From: CAVROP01 sp050008495
GTDB taxonomy: Bacteria; Acidobacteriota; Terriglobia; UBA7540
Assembly: GCA_050008495.1 (NCBI GenBank)
Contig: JBEKMN010000009.1
Location: forward strand, 1 to 64,000
Length of the DNA: 64,000 nt
Direction: 5' to 3'
Positions within the stretch are counted from its first letter, which is position 1. Each line of letters opens with the position of its first letter. This document shows, in pieces, positions 17,325 to 25,610 of the stretch. Under the pieces are notes generated by a model. That model was not told the DNA's origin and ran no database searches. It saw only the letters and a program-made list of their open reading frames with translations. The translations under genes were made by a program, and so were the position numbers.

Positions 17325-18314
17325 TCACTTCACCACCGGCGCCAGCGCCACGCTGACTAGCCCGATGATGAAAAAGGCGAACATCAGGGCCAGCAGGCGT
17401 TTGGTCGCTGCATCAGCGCCTTTGAATTCTCGCCAAACAAACACACCCCAGATGGCGCCGACCATGGTTGAGCCCTGGCCGAGCGCGTAGGAAGCTGCGG
17501 GGCCCACCATCTGGGCGTAGGAGGCGACGAAGTTGGAGATCGTGCCGACGCCCCACGCCATGCCACCCAGGAGGCCCCAGAAGTGCCAACTCCCGGCACC
17601 GCGTAGATAATCGCTCACTGCAACCGGCGGCCCGGCGACCGGCTTGCGCATCAGGAAATAGTTCAGCGGAAAATTAGAAACCAACACCCCCAGAACAAAA
17701 ACGAAGGCTACGGTATAAGGACCGAAGTGGTTCTCTCCCTTGATCGCTTTGGCGACGAAAGGATAGAACAGCCCCATAATCACTCCACCGAGCACGCTGA
17801 CTACGATCCCTGTGACACTCACCGACTGCCCTTTCGACTGTCTGCGATAAGCTACCGCGTCCAGAGCGATCGCCAGGCAGACCAGCGCGATACCCCCGAA
17901 CAGCATCAAGGGATTGCCTTTTGGCGTGACGATGTAATTCAAAACCGAGCCCACTACTAACGCCAGCCCGACGCCCACCGGAAAAGCCACAGCCATGCCC
18001 GCGATGGCGATGGCGGCCACAATCAGGATGTTGCCCAGGTTGAAAACCACTCCTCCCAGGAACGCCAGCAGGTAATGATGGCCGTCCACCGCGCGCAGGT
18101 TTTGCAGGAAGCTGTCCGGGCTGCCGCTATCCGTGCTCCCGAGCGTAAAGCCGAGAATCAGCGCGATGAGCAGAATGCCCCCCACGTAGTCCCAATAGAA
18201 CAGCTCAAATCGCCAGCCTTTGCAGAGCTTTTGAGTGTTCGCCCAACTGCCCCAGCAGATCATGCTGAGTACGATCATGGCGAGCGCCACCGAATAAACG
18301 GCGGGTATGAACAT
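17325..18314 (-). CDS. DMT-superfamily permease (GRP/ureide-permease-like)
   Basis: Ten-helix integral membrane protein, 329 aa, with alternating hydrophobic segments throughout and the N-terminal MICWGSWANTQKL motif seen in bacterial sugar and ureide-permease-like DMT transporters. The second half repeats the pattern (GGMAWGVGTISNFVASYAQ), as expected for an inverted duplication. AAGGAGG precedes the ATG. It lies 13 bp after a Gfo/Idh/MocA gene and before an exported nucleoside hydrolase, which suggests uptake of a sugar, ribose or nucleobase. The substrate is inferred from context only. Confidence 0.8.
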   Translation of the reverse strand: MFIPAVYSVALAMIVLSMICWGSWANTQKLCKGWRFELFYWDYVGGILLIALILGFTLGSTDSGSPDSFLQNLRAVDGHHYLLAFLGGVVFNLGNILIVAAIAIAGMAVAFPVGVGLALVVGSVLNYIVTPKGNPLMLFGGIALVCLAIALDAVAYRRQSKGQSVSVTGIVVSVLGGVIMGLFYPFVAKAIKGENHFGPYTVAFVFVLGVLVSNFPLNYFLMRKPVAGPPVAVSDYLRGAGSWHFWGLLGGMAWGVGTISNFVASYAQMVGPAASYALGQGSTMVGAIWGVFVWREFKGADAATKRLLALMFAFFIIGLVSVALAPVVK

Positions 18315-18327
18315 GACACGGGCCTCC

Positions 18328-19359
18328 TTATTCCGGCATGGTGACGGGCACCGTCCGGCCCTCGCGCGCCGACTGATAGATCGCTTCCATCACGGCCAGA
18401 TCGCGCATCCCCTGCACGCCGTTCGGCTCGGGCTCGCGCCGGCGGCGGACCGCGTCGGCAAGGGCGTCGATCTCCAGCGCCAGCTCATCAATCACCTTGA
18501 ATTTCTTCTCGAGCCGGCGCCCGGCGATTTCGCCGAACAGGCAACGCTCCAGGTCATACTGGTACGCCGGACTGAGGCAAGCCCAGCCTTTCTCGCCGTT
18601 GACCTGCAGGAATGACGACTCCGCAGCCTGAAAGCTCGAGGTGCACTGCGCCACGATGCCGCTGGGGAAGTCCAGCCGGAAGGCGATGTTCTCATCCACC
18701 TGGCTGAACCGTTTGGCATCGGCGGCCCACTGATAAGCCGACACGGCGCTGGGTTCCTCGCCCACCAGCCAGCGAATCGTATTCACGCAGTAAACTCCCA
18801 CATCCGGCAGCGAGCCGCCCCCCGAGAGCTTGGGATCAAGGTGCCACGCACCGCGCTCCAGGCGGGGCGGGAGAAAGATTCCGAAGGCGGAATGGATGTA
18901 CTTCAGCCGCCCCAGTTTCCCGCTCGCGTACAGCTTCTTGAGCTCCAGGCTGGAAGGTTCAAAATACTTGCGGTAGGCGATCATCAGGCGCACGTCCGAC
19001 GCGCGGCAGGCCGCGAGCATCTGGCGGCACTCCTCCACCGAATTCGCCATCGGCTTTTCGCAGAGCACATGCTTGCCGGCGTTGGCCGCCTGAACGGTGT
19101 AACGGGCGTGCGAACCGTTGTTGGTGGCGATGTAAACGGCCTCGACCTGCGGATCGCTCAGGCACGCGGGCAACTCATCGTAGGTGTAAGACGCCCCGGC
19201 GCCGAATTTCCGCGCCAGCCGCTGGGCTTTGAGCTTGTCGCCACTCACCAGCGCCACGAGTTTTCCCTGCTTGCTATGCTTGAAGCCGGGCAAGATCGCC
19301 CTCTGCGCAAATCCGCCTAATCCAATCACCGCATATCCCACCGGTTTGGAAGCCGCCAT
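18328..19359 (-). CDS. Gfo/Idh/MocA-family dehydrogenase
   Basis: NAD(P)-dependent oxidoreductase, 343 aa, resembling glucose-fructose oxidoreductase and xylose dehydrogenase types: GYAVIGLGGFAQRAILPGF dinucleotide fold, YIATNNGSHA, and HVLCEKPMAN. The C-terminal domain has the RKYFEPSS and GGGSLPDVGVYCVNTIRWL motifs, the latter with the catalytic-region Asp and, unusually, Tyr-Cys where a His is often found. No signal peptide. AAGGAGGA lies directly before the ATG. First gene of the dehydrogenase - permease (- nucleoside hydrolase) unit. Confidence 0.88.
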   Translation of the reverse strand: MAASKPVGYAVIGLGGFAQRAILPGFKHSKQGKLVALVSGDKLKAQRLARKFGAGASYTYDELPACLSDPQVEAVYIATNNGSHARYTVQAANAGKHVLCEKPMANSVEECRQMLAACRASDVRLMIAYRKYFEPSSLELKKLYASGKLGRLKYIHSAFGIFLPPRLERGAWHLDPKLSGGGSLPDVGVYCVNTIRWLVGEEPSAVSAYQWAADAKRFSQVDENIAFRLDFPSGIVAQCTSSFQAAESSFLQVNGEKGWACLSPAYQYDLERCLFGEIAGRRLEKKFKVIDELALEIDALADAVRRRREPEPNGVQGMRDLAVMEAIYQSAREGRTVPVTMPE

Positions 19360-19663
19360 ATTCCTCCTTTGTCTGATTCAATGCGTAGGGAGAATACTTC
19401 CCGACTTTTGCGTGCCTGTCAAGGGCAGGGTCGACCTCCTTTTCAGGCCTGGGCTACCGCGCGAACAGCGTGTGACAGACGAGGTCCGTCCATCGTCGCC
19501 TTCATTGCCGGCTACGACCCAGCTCGCCGCGCCGCGTAGCTGGACCCGCTGCTGGCCTTGAGGTACGAGTGAAAGGCAAATTACCTGCTTGACTTTCCTC
19601 TCCCCTAGGGGTAGAACACGAGCAGAACTGCTCCGAAGTCCATTCAGATAAGGGAGGTCGCTC
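19360..19663. other. Intergenic region, no feature recognised
   Basis: About 300 bp between divergent genes. No convincing ORF; promoters for both flanking genes must lie here but no clear -35/-10 pair could be read. A short GC-rich inverted repeat around 19430-19560 is too imperfect to name. Confidence 0.4.
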
Positions 19664-20026
19664 ATGCAGCCAATGCCCCCGTGGGAAGACGAGTGTGGTG
19701 TACTGATATTGAGGCTTTACCAAACAGCGTTGTCCCCCGATTGGCCCCGCGTCGTGTTGCTGGACCTTACGGCTGAACAATTTGAGGAGTTTCATAAAGA
19801 ACCCTTGAAATTCGCATCAACATACAAGCTGTTTCCTCCTGGGGAGTCGGCGTCGTGGACGTCGCATGTCGCCATGCCGCCGATAGGTAGAGGAATTCCT
19901 AGCGCGACTAAGGACTCGCGCTGGCTGGTGGGGGGGATCCACACCAAAGAGACCATCGTGACCTTTTGCGCCTGCCCCCATCAGACAACGAAGAAGAAGC
20001 GGCATGGGAAGAAGGGCACGGGCTGA
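19664..20026 (+). CDS. Hypothetical protein (120 aa), orphan
   Basis: I do not recognise this protein. It begins with an ATG preceded by GGGAGGT at ideal spacing, which is the main reason to believe it. No signal peptide or membrane segment. The middle contains LLDLTAEQFEEFHKEPLKF, helix-like; two cysteines occur near the C-terminus (FCACPH), followed by a strongly basic tail (KKKRHGKKG) that could contact nucleic acid. It stands alone on the plus strand between minus-strand genes. Family and function unknown. Confidence 0.6.
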   Translation: MQPMPPWEDECGVLILRLYQTALSPDWPRVVLLDLTAEQFEEFHKEPLKFASTYKLFPPGESASWTSHVAMPPIGRGIPSATKDSRWLVGGIHTKETIVTFCACPHQTTKKKRHGKKGTG

Positions 20027-20182
20027 GCCGGTTGCTAGTGCGTCGAGTGTTGCTTGGGAGGACGCGGGGCAACAGTCATCGCGGGACTGTCAGGGGCGAG
20101 TTAGCTTAGCGCAGAAGTGAACTCTGTGCCCTGTCAGAAGGGCAGGGGTGTACATGTTGGAAACAGTCCTCCCGATGCGTCG

Positions 20183-22552
20183 CTAGGGCGGGAGGGCGAG
20201 ACGCCGCACGACAGCGTGAAAGGCCGGATCGGACCGAACAGAATCGAACGCGGGGTCCACCTTGAGCCATGCCAGGTATCCGTCGCGCTCCGCGTAGGCC
20301 GTTTCCAGCCAAGCAAGCCCCTGCTTCTTCTCCCCAAGGCTAAGATGGATCTGGGCGAACAGTGACGGCGGTACGTAGCCTTGTCGGGCCTGCGCGCGCA
20401 ACTCGTCCAGCGTTTTGCGCGCCTGGGCTTGGTTGCCCGCCAGGGCATAGGCACGCGCCAGGTCCGCGGCCCGGTTGGAATCGTTGGCGGAAAGCTCCAC
20501 CGCCCGTTGGCATTCCGCAATCGCTTTCCGATACATATTCTTGGCCAGCAAGCTGAGCCCCACACAATCGTGCGCACCAGCCGAATCAGGCTGCGACTCG
20601 AGGATCTTACCGCATTGTTCGAGAGCTTGGTCGTAGTGGCGGCTGTAGTAGAACGTCCACCCCACCGTAATCTGGGCCGCGGTGGAGCGCGGGTCGAGTT
20701 CCTGTGCCCTGCGAACTTCGGCCAAGGCTTCCCCATCTCGCCCCATCGCCGACAAGTAAGCCGAATACATGCGATGCGCCTCCGCATAGCCGGGGTTCAA
20801 TTCCAGGGCTCGCCGGAATTCTCTTTCCGCTTCCGGCCAGTCCCAATCTCCCAGGAACCGGATGGCCCCCAGGGAAGTGTGCGCTTCGGCCAGGTTACTA
20901 TCAATCTCCAACGCTTTGAGCACGTACTCCTTTGCTTTGGGCAAGGCAGCGCGTGGGGGCACAGTGTTTGTCGACCAGAAATAATCGGCCAAGCCGGCAT
21001 ATGCGGAGGCGTAATTCGGATCGAGTTGCACCGCCTGCTCGAAGTACTGCCGAGCCTGTACCTTCTCCTGGTCGGTCCCCTTATACCAGTCGGAACGGCC
21101 TTTAAGGTATGCGTCGTAGGCGGCGGGGACAACAGGGGGCGCGCTGCTCAGGCGGGCGCGTTCCTGTGGGGTCACGGCAATTCGGATGTTGTCGGCAATG
21201 GCGCCGGCAACATCGGCCTGCAGCTTCAGCACGTCTCGCGCCTCGCGCTCGTAAGTTTCCGCCCACAGGCTCTTCTCAGTCGCGCCCTGGATCAGTTTCG
21301 CGGAGATGCGCACTCGCTCGCCGGAGCTCAGCACCGAGCCTTCGACCATCGCATCCACTTTCAGCTCACGCGCGATCTGCGGCAGAGGTTTGCGCGTGCC
21401 CTTGTACTGCATCATGGTGGTTCGCGAGATCACCCGCAGCGCGCCGATCTGGGAGAGATCGGCAATCAGTTGATCGGTCATCCCGTCGGCGAAGTAATCG
21501 TTCTGCGGGTTTCCGGAAAAATCCTGGAGCGGCAGAACGGCGAGCGAGTGAATGCGTCCCGAGGCGCTCGCGCCGGGTTGTGGCAGAGATCTTTGCACGA
21601 TCAGCACCAGCAGCAGCGCCGCCACGGTTACCCCCGCCACTTTCAATATGCGCGCATGCCGCCGCCAAAACGGCAGGGGTTGCACGCCGGTCGCAGGCCG
21701 CGCCGCGTCGAGCGTTGTCAACTGGCGTAGATCGACTTCCAGTTCCGCGGCGGACTGGTAGCGGTTTTCCGGCTCCTTCTGGAGGCACTTCAGGATGATT
21801 CGCTCCAGTTCCGGCGAGATCCTGGCATTCAAGGCGCGGGGTGGGACGGCGGGTTGATGAAAGATGGCGTCCGCGAGCTGAGGCGCGGTTCGATCCCGAA
21901 AGGGCCGCTTTCCGGTGGCCATTTCGTACAGAACCGCGCCGGCGGAGTACAGGTCGCTTCGGGGGTCGGCGGGTTCGGAGCGAAGCTGTTCAGGGGCCAT
22001 GTACGGCAGAGTCCCCGCCAAGCCCAAATCGCCTGTGGTGCTTTCGGTTGAGACCTCATACTTGGACTTCGCGTTCGTCACCCGCAACGATTTGGCAATG
22101 CCGAAATCGAGAATCTTCAGCCGGCCTTCGGGAGTGATGCGCAGGTTGTCAGGCTTGAGGTCACAATGCACAACCCCCTGGCTGTGGGCGGCCGCCAATC
22201 CGCCGGCGAGTTGCGCACCGAGCCGCGAGATCTCCTTCTCGCTCAACGGCCCTTCCGCCAGGCGCGCGCCCAGCGTCACTCCGGGGACATACTCCACCAC
22301 GAGATACTCTGCCCCCTCCGTGCTGCCCAGTTCGAAGAGGATTTCGATGTTGGGATGACTCAGCTTGGAAAGCGCGCGCGCTTCCTTGCGCAGGCGCTTG
22401 CGGACAGACTCGTCGGCGAGCAGAGCGGAGGGCAGAACCTTCACGGCGACGTCGCGTTCCAGCCGCTCGTCTCGGGCTCGATAGACTTCACCCATTCCGC
22501 CGCTACCGGCTCTTTCGAGGATGCGGTAGTGGCCCAGCATTTGACCCGTCAT
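20183..22552 (-). CDS. Transmembrane Ser/Thr protein kinase with FlgO/TolB-like and TPR regions
   Basis: Hanks-type kinase, 789 aa. Kinase domain about 8-270: glycine loop GSGGMGEVYRA, VAVK (Lys38), VVHCDLKPDN (His129, Cys130, Asp131, Asn136) and DFG (149-151). The usual HRD arginine is Cys130, so activation-loop control may differ, although catalytic residues are intact. One membrane helix at about 303-321 places the rest outside: a TolB/FlgO-like domain (HSLAVLPLQDFSGNPQNDYF, 335-465), then TPR-like repeats from about 490 to the end. This layout is very common in Acidobacteria. It may sense envelope or protein-interaction signals; targets unknown. Transcribed alone. Confidence 0.92.
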   Translation of the reverse strand: MTGQMLGHYRILERAGSGGMGEVYRARDERLERDVAVKVLPSALLADESVRKRLRKEARALSKLSHPNIEILFELGSTEGAEYLVVEYVPGVTLGARLAEGPLSEKEISRLGAQLAGGLAAAHSQGVVHCDLKPDNLRITPEGRLKILDFGIAKSLRVTNAKSKYEVSTESTTGDLGLAGTLPYMAPEQLRSEPADPRSDLYSAGAVLYEMATGKRPFRDRTAPQLADAIFHQPAVPPRALNARISPELERIILKCLQKEPENRYQSAAELEVDLRQLTTLDAARPATGVQPLPFWRRHARILKVAGVTVAALLLVLIVQRSLPQPGASASGRIHSLAVLPLQDFSGNPQNDYFADGMTDQLIADLSQIGALRVISRTTMMQYKGTRKPLPQIARELKVDAMVEGSVLSSGERVRISAKLIQGATEKSLWAETYEREARDVLKLQADVAGAIADNIRIAVTPQERARLSSAPPVVPAAYDAYLKGRSDWYKGTDQEKVQARQYFEQAVQLDPNYASAYAGLADYFWSTNTVPPRAALPKAKEYVLKALEIDSNLAEAHTSLGAIRFLGDWDWPEAEREFRRALELNPGYAEAHRMYSAYLSAMGRDGEALAEVRRAQELDPRSTAAQITVGWTFYYSRHYDQALEQCGKILESQPDSAGAHDCVGLSLLAKNMYRKAIAECQRAVELSANDSNRAADLARAYALAGNQAQARKTLDELRAQARQGYVPPSLFAQIHLSLGEKKQGLAWLETAYAERDGYLAWLKVDPAFDSVRSDPAFHAVVRRLALPP

Positions 22553-23355
22553 GTGGGGGCGGACCCTCTCCTGACTTGAATTCTAGGGTGGACCGTCGCC
22601 CCTGTCAACGCACCACATGCCAAAAAGGTCCGCCGGGGCGCGGGCATTCCTTCGCTCCGCCCAGGACAGGCTCTGCCGGAGGCCTGTTGCGGGGGCGGGA
22701 CCCCCGCATCACGCCTCATGCGTGTACTCCCTCGGCCGCCGGTTCTTTGTTTTCTAAGACATTCTCGCTTTGTTCCGGCGATTTTGAGGTTTCGCCGCCG
22801 TTCTCCTCTGCCGGACTTTCTGACCGAGCGTCGAGCCGCTAGGGAGTAAGACACGTAGCTTTGCGTAGAGACATAGTAACTCCATGAATTGGAAAGTTGG
22901 CATCAGGAGCGGTTCGCAAACCGCCCGTACGCGAGGTGAGACGGACGTTCCCAAGCGTACAGCCTGCCACACGGCTAGCCACGTGTCAAGTGCCAAAGGG
23001 GTAGACTGCTAGTGCTCTAGCCTCTGGTGGTGACGGCATGGCATTCTAGGTCGAGGCTGGCGCACGGCGAAGCCCTGCGTTGCGTGCAGCCGAGATTAAC
23101 AGAGACCGCAGGGCTGCGCTCAGCGCGAGCCCGAGTTGAGAGATTTACGCATCATGAAAGGACCTGTCGTTGTGGGCCCGGGCGTTCCCATTACGATAAC
23201 AACTGGCAAAAAGGCATAGACTTTCGGTCTTAACTCAGATGCATTTTCTCTCTTCGGCTCGGAGGAAAGAATGATGGAAACGCTGGCTCTTAGAGAATTT
23301 GAATTGAACGAAGACCTTCAAAGGACGACTGCGGCAAAGTAACGAAGGGCCGGCG
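22553..23355. other. Long intergenic region (0.8 kb), no gene recognised
   Basis: Short open frames exist on both strands but show no ribosome binding site, no conserved motif and poor composition. A stem-capable CGTACGCGAGG ... CGTACAGCC stretch near 22926-22967 and a GC-rich hairpin near 22690 are visible. This could be a decayed gene or element; I see nothing that identifies it. Confidence 0.4.
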
Positions 23356-23754
23356 TCAAGTGTTCTGTTCACTAAAGCAGAGAATGTAGCCGTCAGGATC
23401 CTCGACGTAAAAATCGAGGCATGCCCATGGTCTTTCTTCAAGCGGCTTGATCACTTGAGCCCCACGCATTTCCAGCTCGCTGAACAAACCTCGGATACCC
23501 GACACGGAAATATACGCGTCCAGATGTTCGTTCTGTTTCCGGTGTTCTCTGTCCGCGGCCAGTTTCGGCGCACGCTTGAGGTGTATCGCGAATCCGTCAC
23601 GCGTAACGCTCGCGTAGAACGATTGATAATTAAAATCGAGCTCGAAGCCAAGCTTGTCACAGTAATACGCAATTGCTCGGTCAAGATCATCGACAAGAAA
23701 CTGCGGGGCTATCCCAGTAAGGTGCGTAGCACGGTGAACTGCCCCAGTGGACAT
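23356..23754 (-). CDS. VOC-superfamily protein (glyoxalase/bleomycin-resistance-like), copy 2
   Basis: 132-aa single VOC module with paired beta-alpha-beta-beta-beta units: APQFLVDDLDRAIAYYCDKL at the N-terminus and FYVEDPDGYILCFSE at the C-terminus, where the terminal Glu is a usual metal-ligand position. Its start follows the stop of the upstream VOC gene by one base (TGA-G-ATG), so the two are co-translated. The pair is clearly homologous (shared YYCDKLGFE/FYCDKLGFE and DPDGY blocks) and arose by tandem duplication. Possible roles are drug or metabolite binding, or lactoylglutathione-type chemistry; not assignable. Confidence 0.85.
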   Translation of the reverse strand: MSTGAVHRATHLTGIAPQFLVDDLDRAIAYYCDKLGFELDFNYQSFYASVTRDGFAIHLKRAPKLAADREHRKQNEHLDAYISVSGIRGLFSELEMRGAQVIKPLEERPWACLDFYVEDPDGYILCFSEQNT

Positions 23755-23755
23755 C

Positions 23756-24154
23756 TCATTCCTCGACTATTGGTCGCCCGAAGAACAGAACGTAGCCGTC
23801 AGGATCGCAGATCTCGAAGCCGCGCAGGCCGTCGTTTGTATCCTTAAGCGGTGCGCTGAATGCTGCGCCATGTTCGGCAAATTCCGCGGCAAGCGCATCG
23901 GGGTCTGGCGCATAGACAAAGGCGTCCCACCTCATGAAATGATGACGCTTGTGGTTCGGCAGCGGCGACACGTCTTTGTCGGATTTGACGAAGAGTTGTG
24001 CTCCGTCGCGGCCGATGATGGCGAAAAAAGGATTCCGATCCGGCGCCCGGAACCTCGTCTCAAAACCAAGCTTATCGCAGTAGAAGGCGATGGTTTGATC
24101 GACGTTGCTGACGATAAAGCATGGTGAAATCCCCTGCGTGGCCGGTCGTGTCAT
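23756..24154 (-). CDS. VOC-superfamily protein (glyoxalase/bleomycin-resistance-like), copy 1
   Basis: 132-aa VOC module: SPCFIVSNVDQTIAFYCDKL, central HHFMRWDAFVY strand and FEICDPDGYVLFFGRP at the end. The C-terminal metal-ligand Glu seen in copy 2 is replaced by Gly here, so this copy may bind a ligand without metal catalysis. First of two tandem VOC genes, divergent from the LysR regulator across 373 bp. No clear ribosome binding site. Confidence 0.83.
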   Translation of the reverse strand: MTRPATQGISPCFIVSNVDQTIAFYCDKLGFETRFRAPDRNPFFAIIGRDGAQLFVKSDKDVSPLPNHKRHHFMRWDAFVYAPDPDALAAEFAEHGAAFSAPLKDTNDGLRGFEICDPDGYVLFFGRPIVEE

Positions 24155-24527
24155 AAGCGTGGACGCTCTTGCTGCGGATCAATCGTAGGATATCAGCGCA
24201 GCATAACGGATAGCTGCCGCTGATCCTCCTGCCGCAGCATTTCCCGCGTGGAACCATACCACAAGAAAGCCGGAAATGTCACTATATGATGAACACTCGA
24301 TAAGTGCTGCGTGCGGGTGGCGCATACGTTGGTGTTTATATATGCGCCTCGATCGGGTTGTCGGGGCCAGAGGGCGCATACATCCCCACAAGAACCGTCG
24401 GGACTTACGCGCCACCCGCCGAAGGCACTGGGCCTGGGCCTTGGGCCGGCGATCCCAGCTACCCGGTTTTCTCACTTCGAAGCGCTCGCGATCTGATATA
24501 GTAGAAGCTAGGTGTAAATAAACTCCG
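24155..24527. other. Divergent promoter region between VOC genes and lysR-type gene
   Basis: No ORF with support. A TATAGT box at 24497-24502, 25 bp before the LysR start, could be a -10 element but has no good -35. No obvious LysR T-N11-A site stood out. Confidence 0.35.
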
Positions 24528-25454
24528 ATGGACTACGATCAGCTCGCCAGCTTCCTGGAAGTCTCCAAGCTGCAGAGTTTTTCGCGCGCGGCCGAAAAGC
24601 TCTTTCGCACGCAGCCTGCCATCAGCGCTCAAGTGCGGCTTTTGGAACAGGAGTGTGGGGAGAAGCTGTTTGACCGCAGCGGCAAGAAAGTCCTCCTGAC
24701 GCCGGCGGGGGAGATTCTGCGGCGATACGCGGAGAAGATGCTGGAACTCCATAAAGAGGCCCTGCAAGCCATTGCGGAGCTGAACCAGACGCCCCGCGGA
24801 AAGCTGTATATGGGGGCCAACGAGGCCACCTGCCTCTACGTCCTGCCCAAGACTTTCGCCAAGTTCAAACAGCTTTACCCCTTGGTGCAGATCAGCATCT
24901 ACCGCAACTTCAGCCACAAGATTCTGCAGAAGGTTCAGGAAGGCGTGCTCGACCTCGGCATCGTCACCCTGCCGCACGCGGCCAATAACACGGAGGTCAT
25001 CCCGCTATTTCGCGACGAAGTGCAGCTTGTGGTGCCTCGGAATCACCCCCTGAGCAAGAACAAGAGCGTGACGCCGGAGGAAATTTCGCACCACCCGCTG
25101 ATTCTGCCCAAGACCGGCCACACGCGGGTGGTGATTGACCGGCTGCTGCGCGAATTCCGCGGCCACATCCAGATCTCCATGGAGTTGGCCAGCGTTGAAA
25201 CGATCAAGAAATTTGTGGGTGCGGGCCTGGGAATCTCCCTGATCAGCAGGACCTACGCGCAACCGGAGGTCCAGGCCGGCGTGTTGAAGCTGATTCCACT
25301 CGAGGGCGAAAAGATTTACCGGGAACTCGGTTTGGTGTATCGCCGGGACCGGTATCTGTCGCTTCCCGCAAAGGTCTTCATCGACGTGGTTCGCGAGTCG
25401 ACTAAGAAGCCCGAAGCTGCCCCTTCATCCCTGGCCGCGGGTGCAAGTCGCTAG
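24528..25454 (+). CDS. LysR-family transcriptional regulator
   Basis: 308 aa, standard layout: N-terminal winged helix-turn-helix (FLEVSKLQSFSRAAEKLF then QPAISAQVRLLEQECGEKLF), linker helix, and a periplasmic-binding-like effector domain from about 90. The effector domain pattern (GKLYMGANEATCLYVLPKTF ... SVETIKKFVGAGLGISLI) is close to the CysB/CysL/CbbR group that senses small anions or metabolites. The C-terminal tail after about 290 is Ala/Ser-rich. Divergent VOC genes or the downstream lysC-thrC-ppc group could be targets, but no operator is recognisable, so this is open. Confidence 0.92.
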   Translation: MDYDQLASFLEVSKLQSFSRAAEKLFRTQPAISAQVRLLEQECGEKLFDRSGKKVLLTPAGEILRRYAEKMLELHKEALQAIAELNQTPRGKLYMGANEATCLYVLPKTFAKFKQLYPLVQISIYRNFSHKILQKVQEGVLDLGIVTLPHAANNTEVIPLFRDEVQLVVPRNHPLSKNKSVTPEEISHHPLILPKTGHTRVVIDRLLREFRGHIQISMELASVETIKKFVGAGLGISLISRTYAQPEVQAGVLKLIPLEGEKIYRELGLVYRRDRYLSLPAKVFIDVVRESTKKPEAAPSSLAAGASR

Positions 25455-25610
25455 CGTCCCTTCCGCCTCTGACGGGCATGACCACAAAAAAGCGTGGGGA
25501 AGTGGGAAGGTCCTCCCATCTCCAGCGCTCACCCCGTCCTGCCGAAGGTAGGAGTAGCGATCAGTCCGCCAGGCACAGGGGCAGTTTCCACGGCGGCTAA
25601 GGAATGATTC
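25455..25610 (+). promoter_or_regulatory. Possible structured leader of lysC
   Basis: The 156 bp before lysC can form a perfect 7-bp hairpin with GAA loop (25537-25553, TCCTGCC-GAA-GGTAGGA, one G-U pair), enclosed by CGCT/AGCG, an upstream GTGGGA...TCCCAT stem, and a downstream CCGCC/GGCGG stem. It does not match the lysine, SAM or T-box consensus that I can recall. Either a novel leader or chance. Confidence 0.25.

Noticed and set aside
22553..23355. Group II intron or decayed transposase
   Set aside because: Some stem-forming sequence around 22926-22967 recalls intron domains, but no domain V or reverse transcriptase remnant could be identified.
25455..25610. Lysine, SAM or T-box riboswitch before lysC
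   Set aside because: None of the consensus cores I know could be aligned; kept only as an unnamed structured leader at low confidence.
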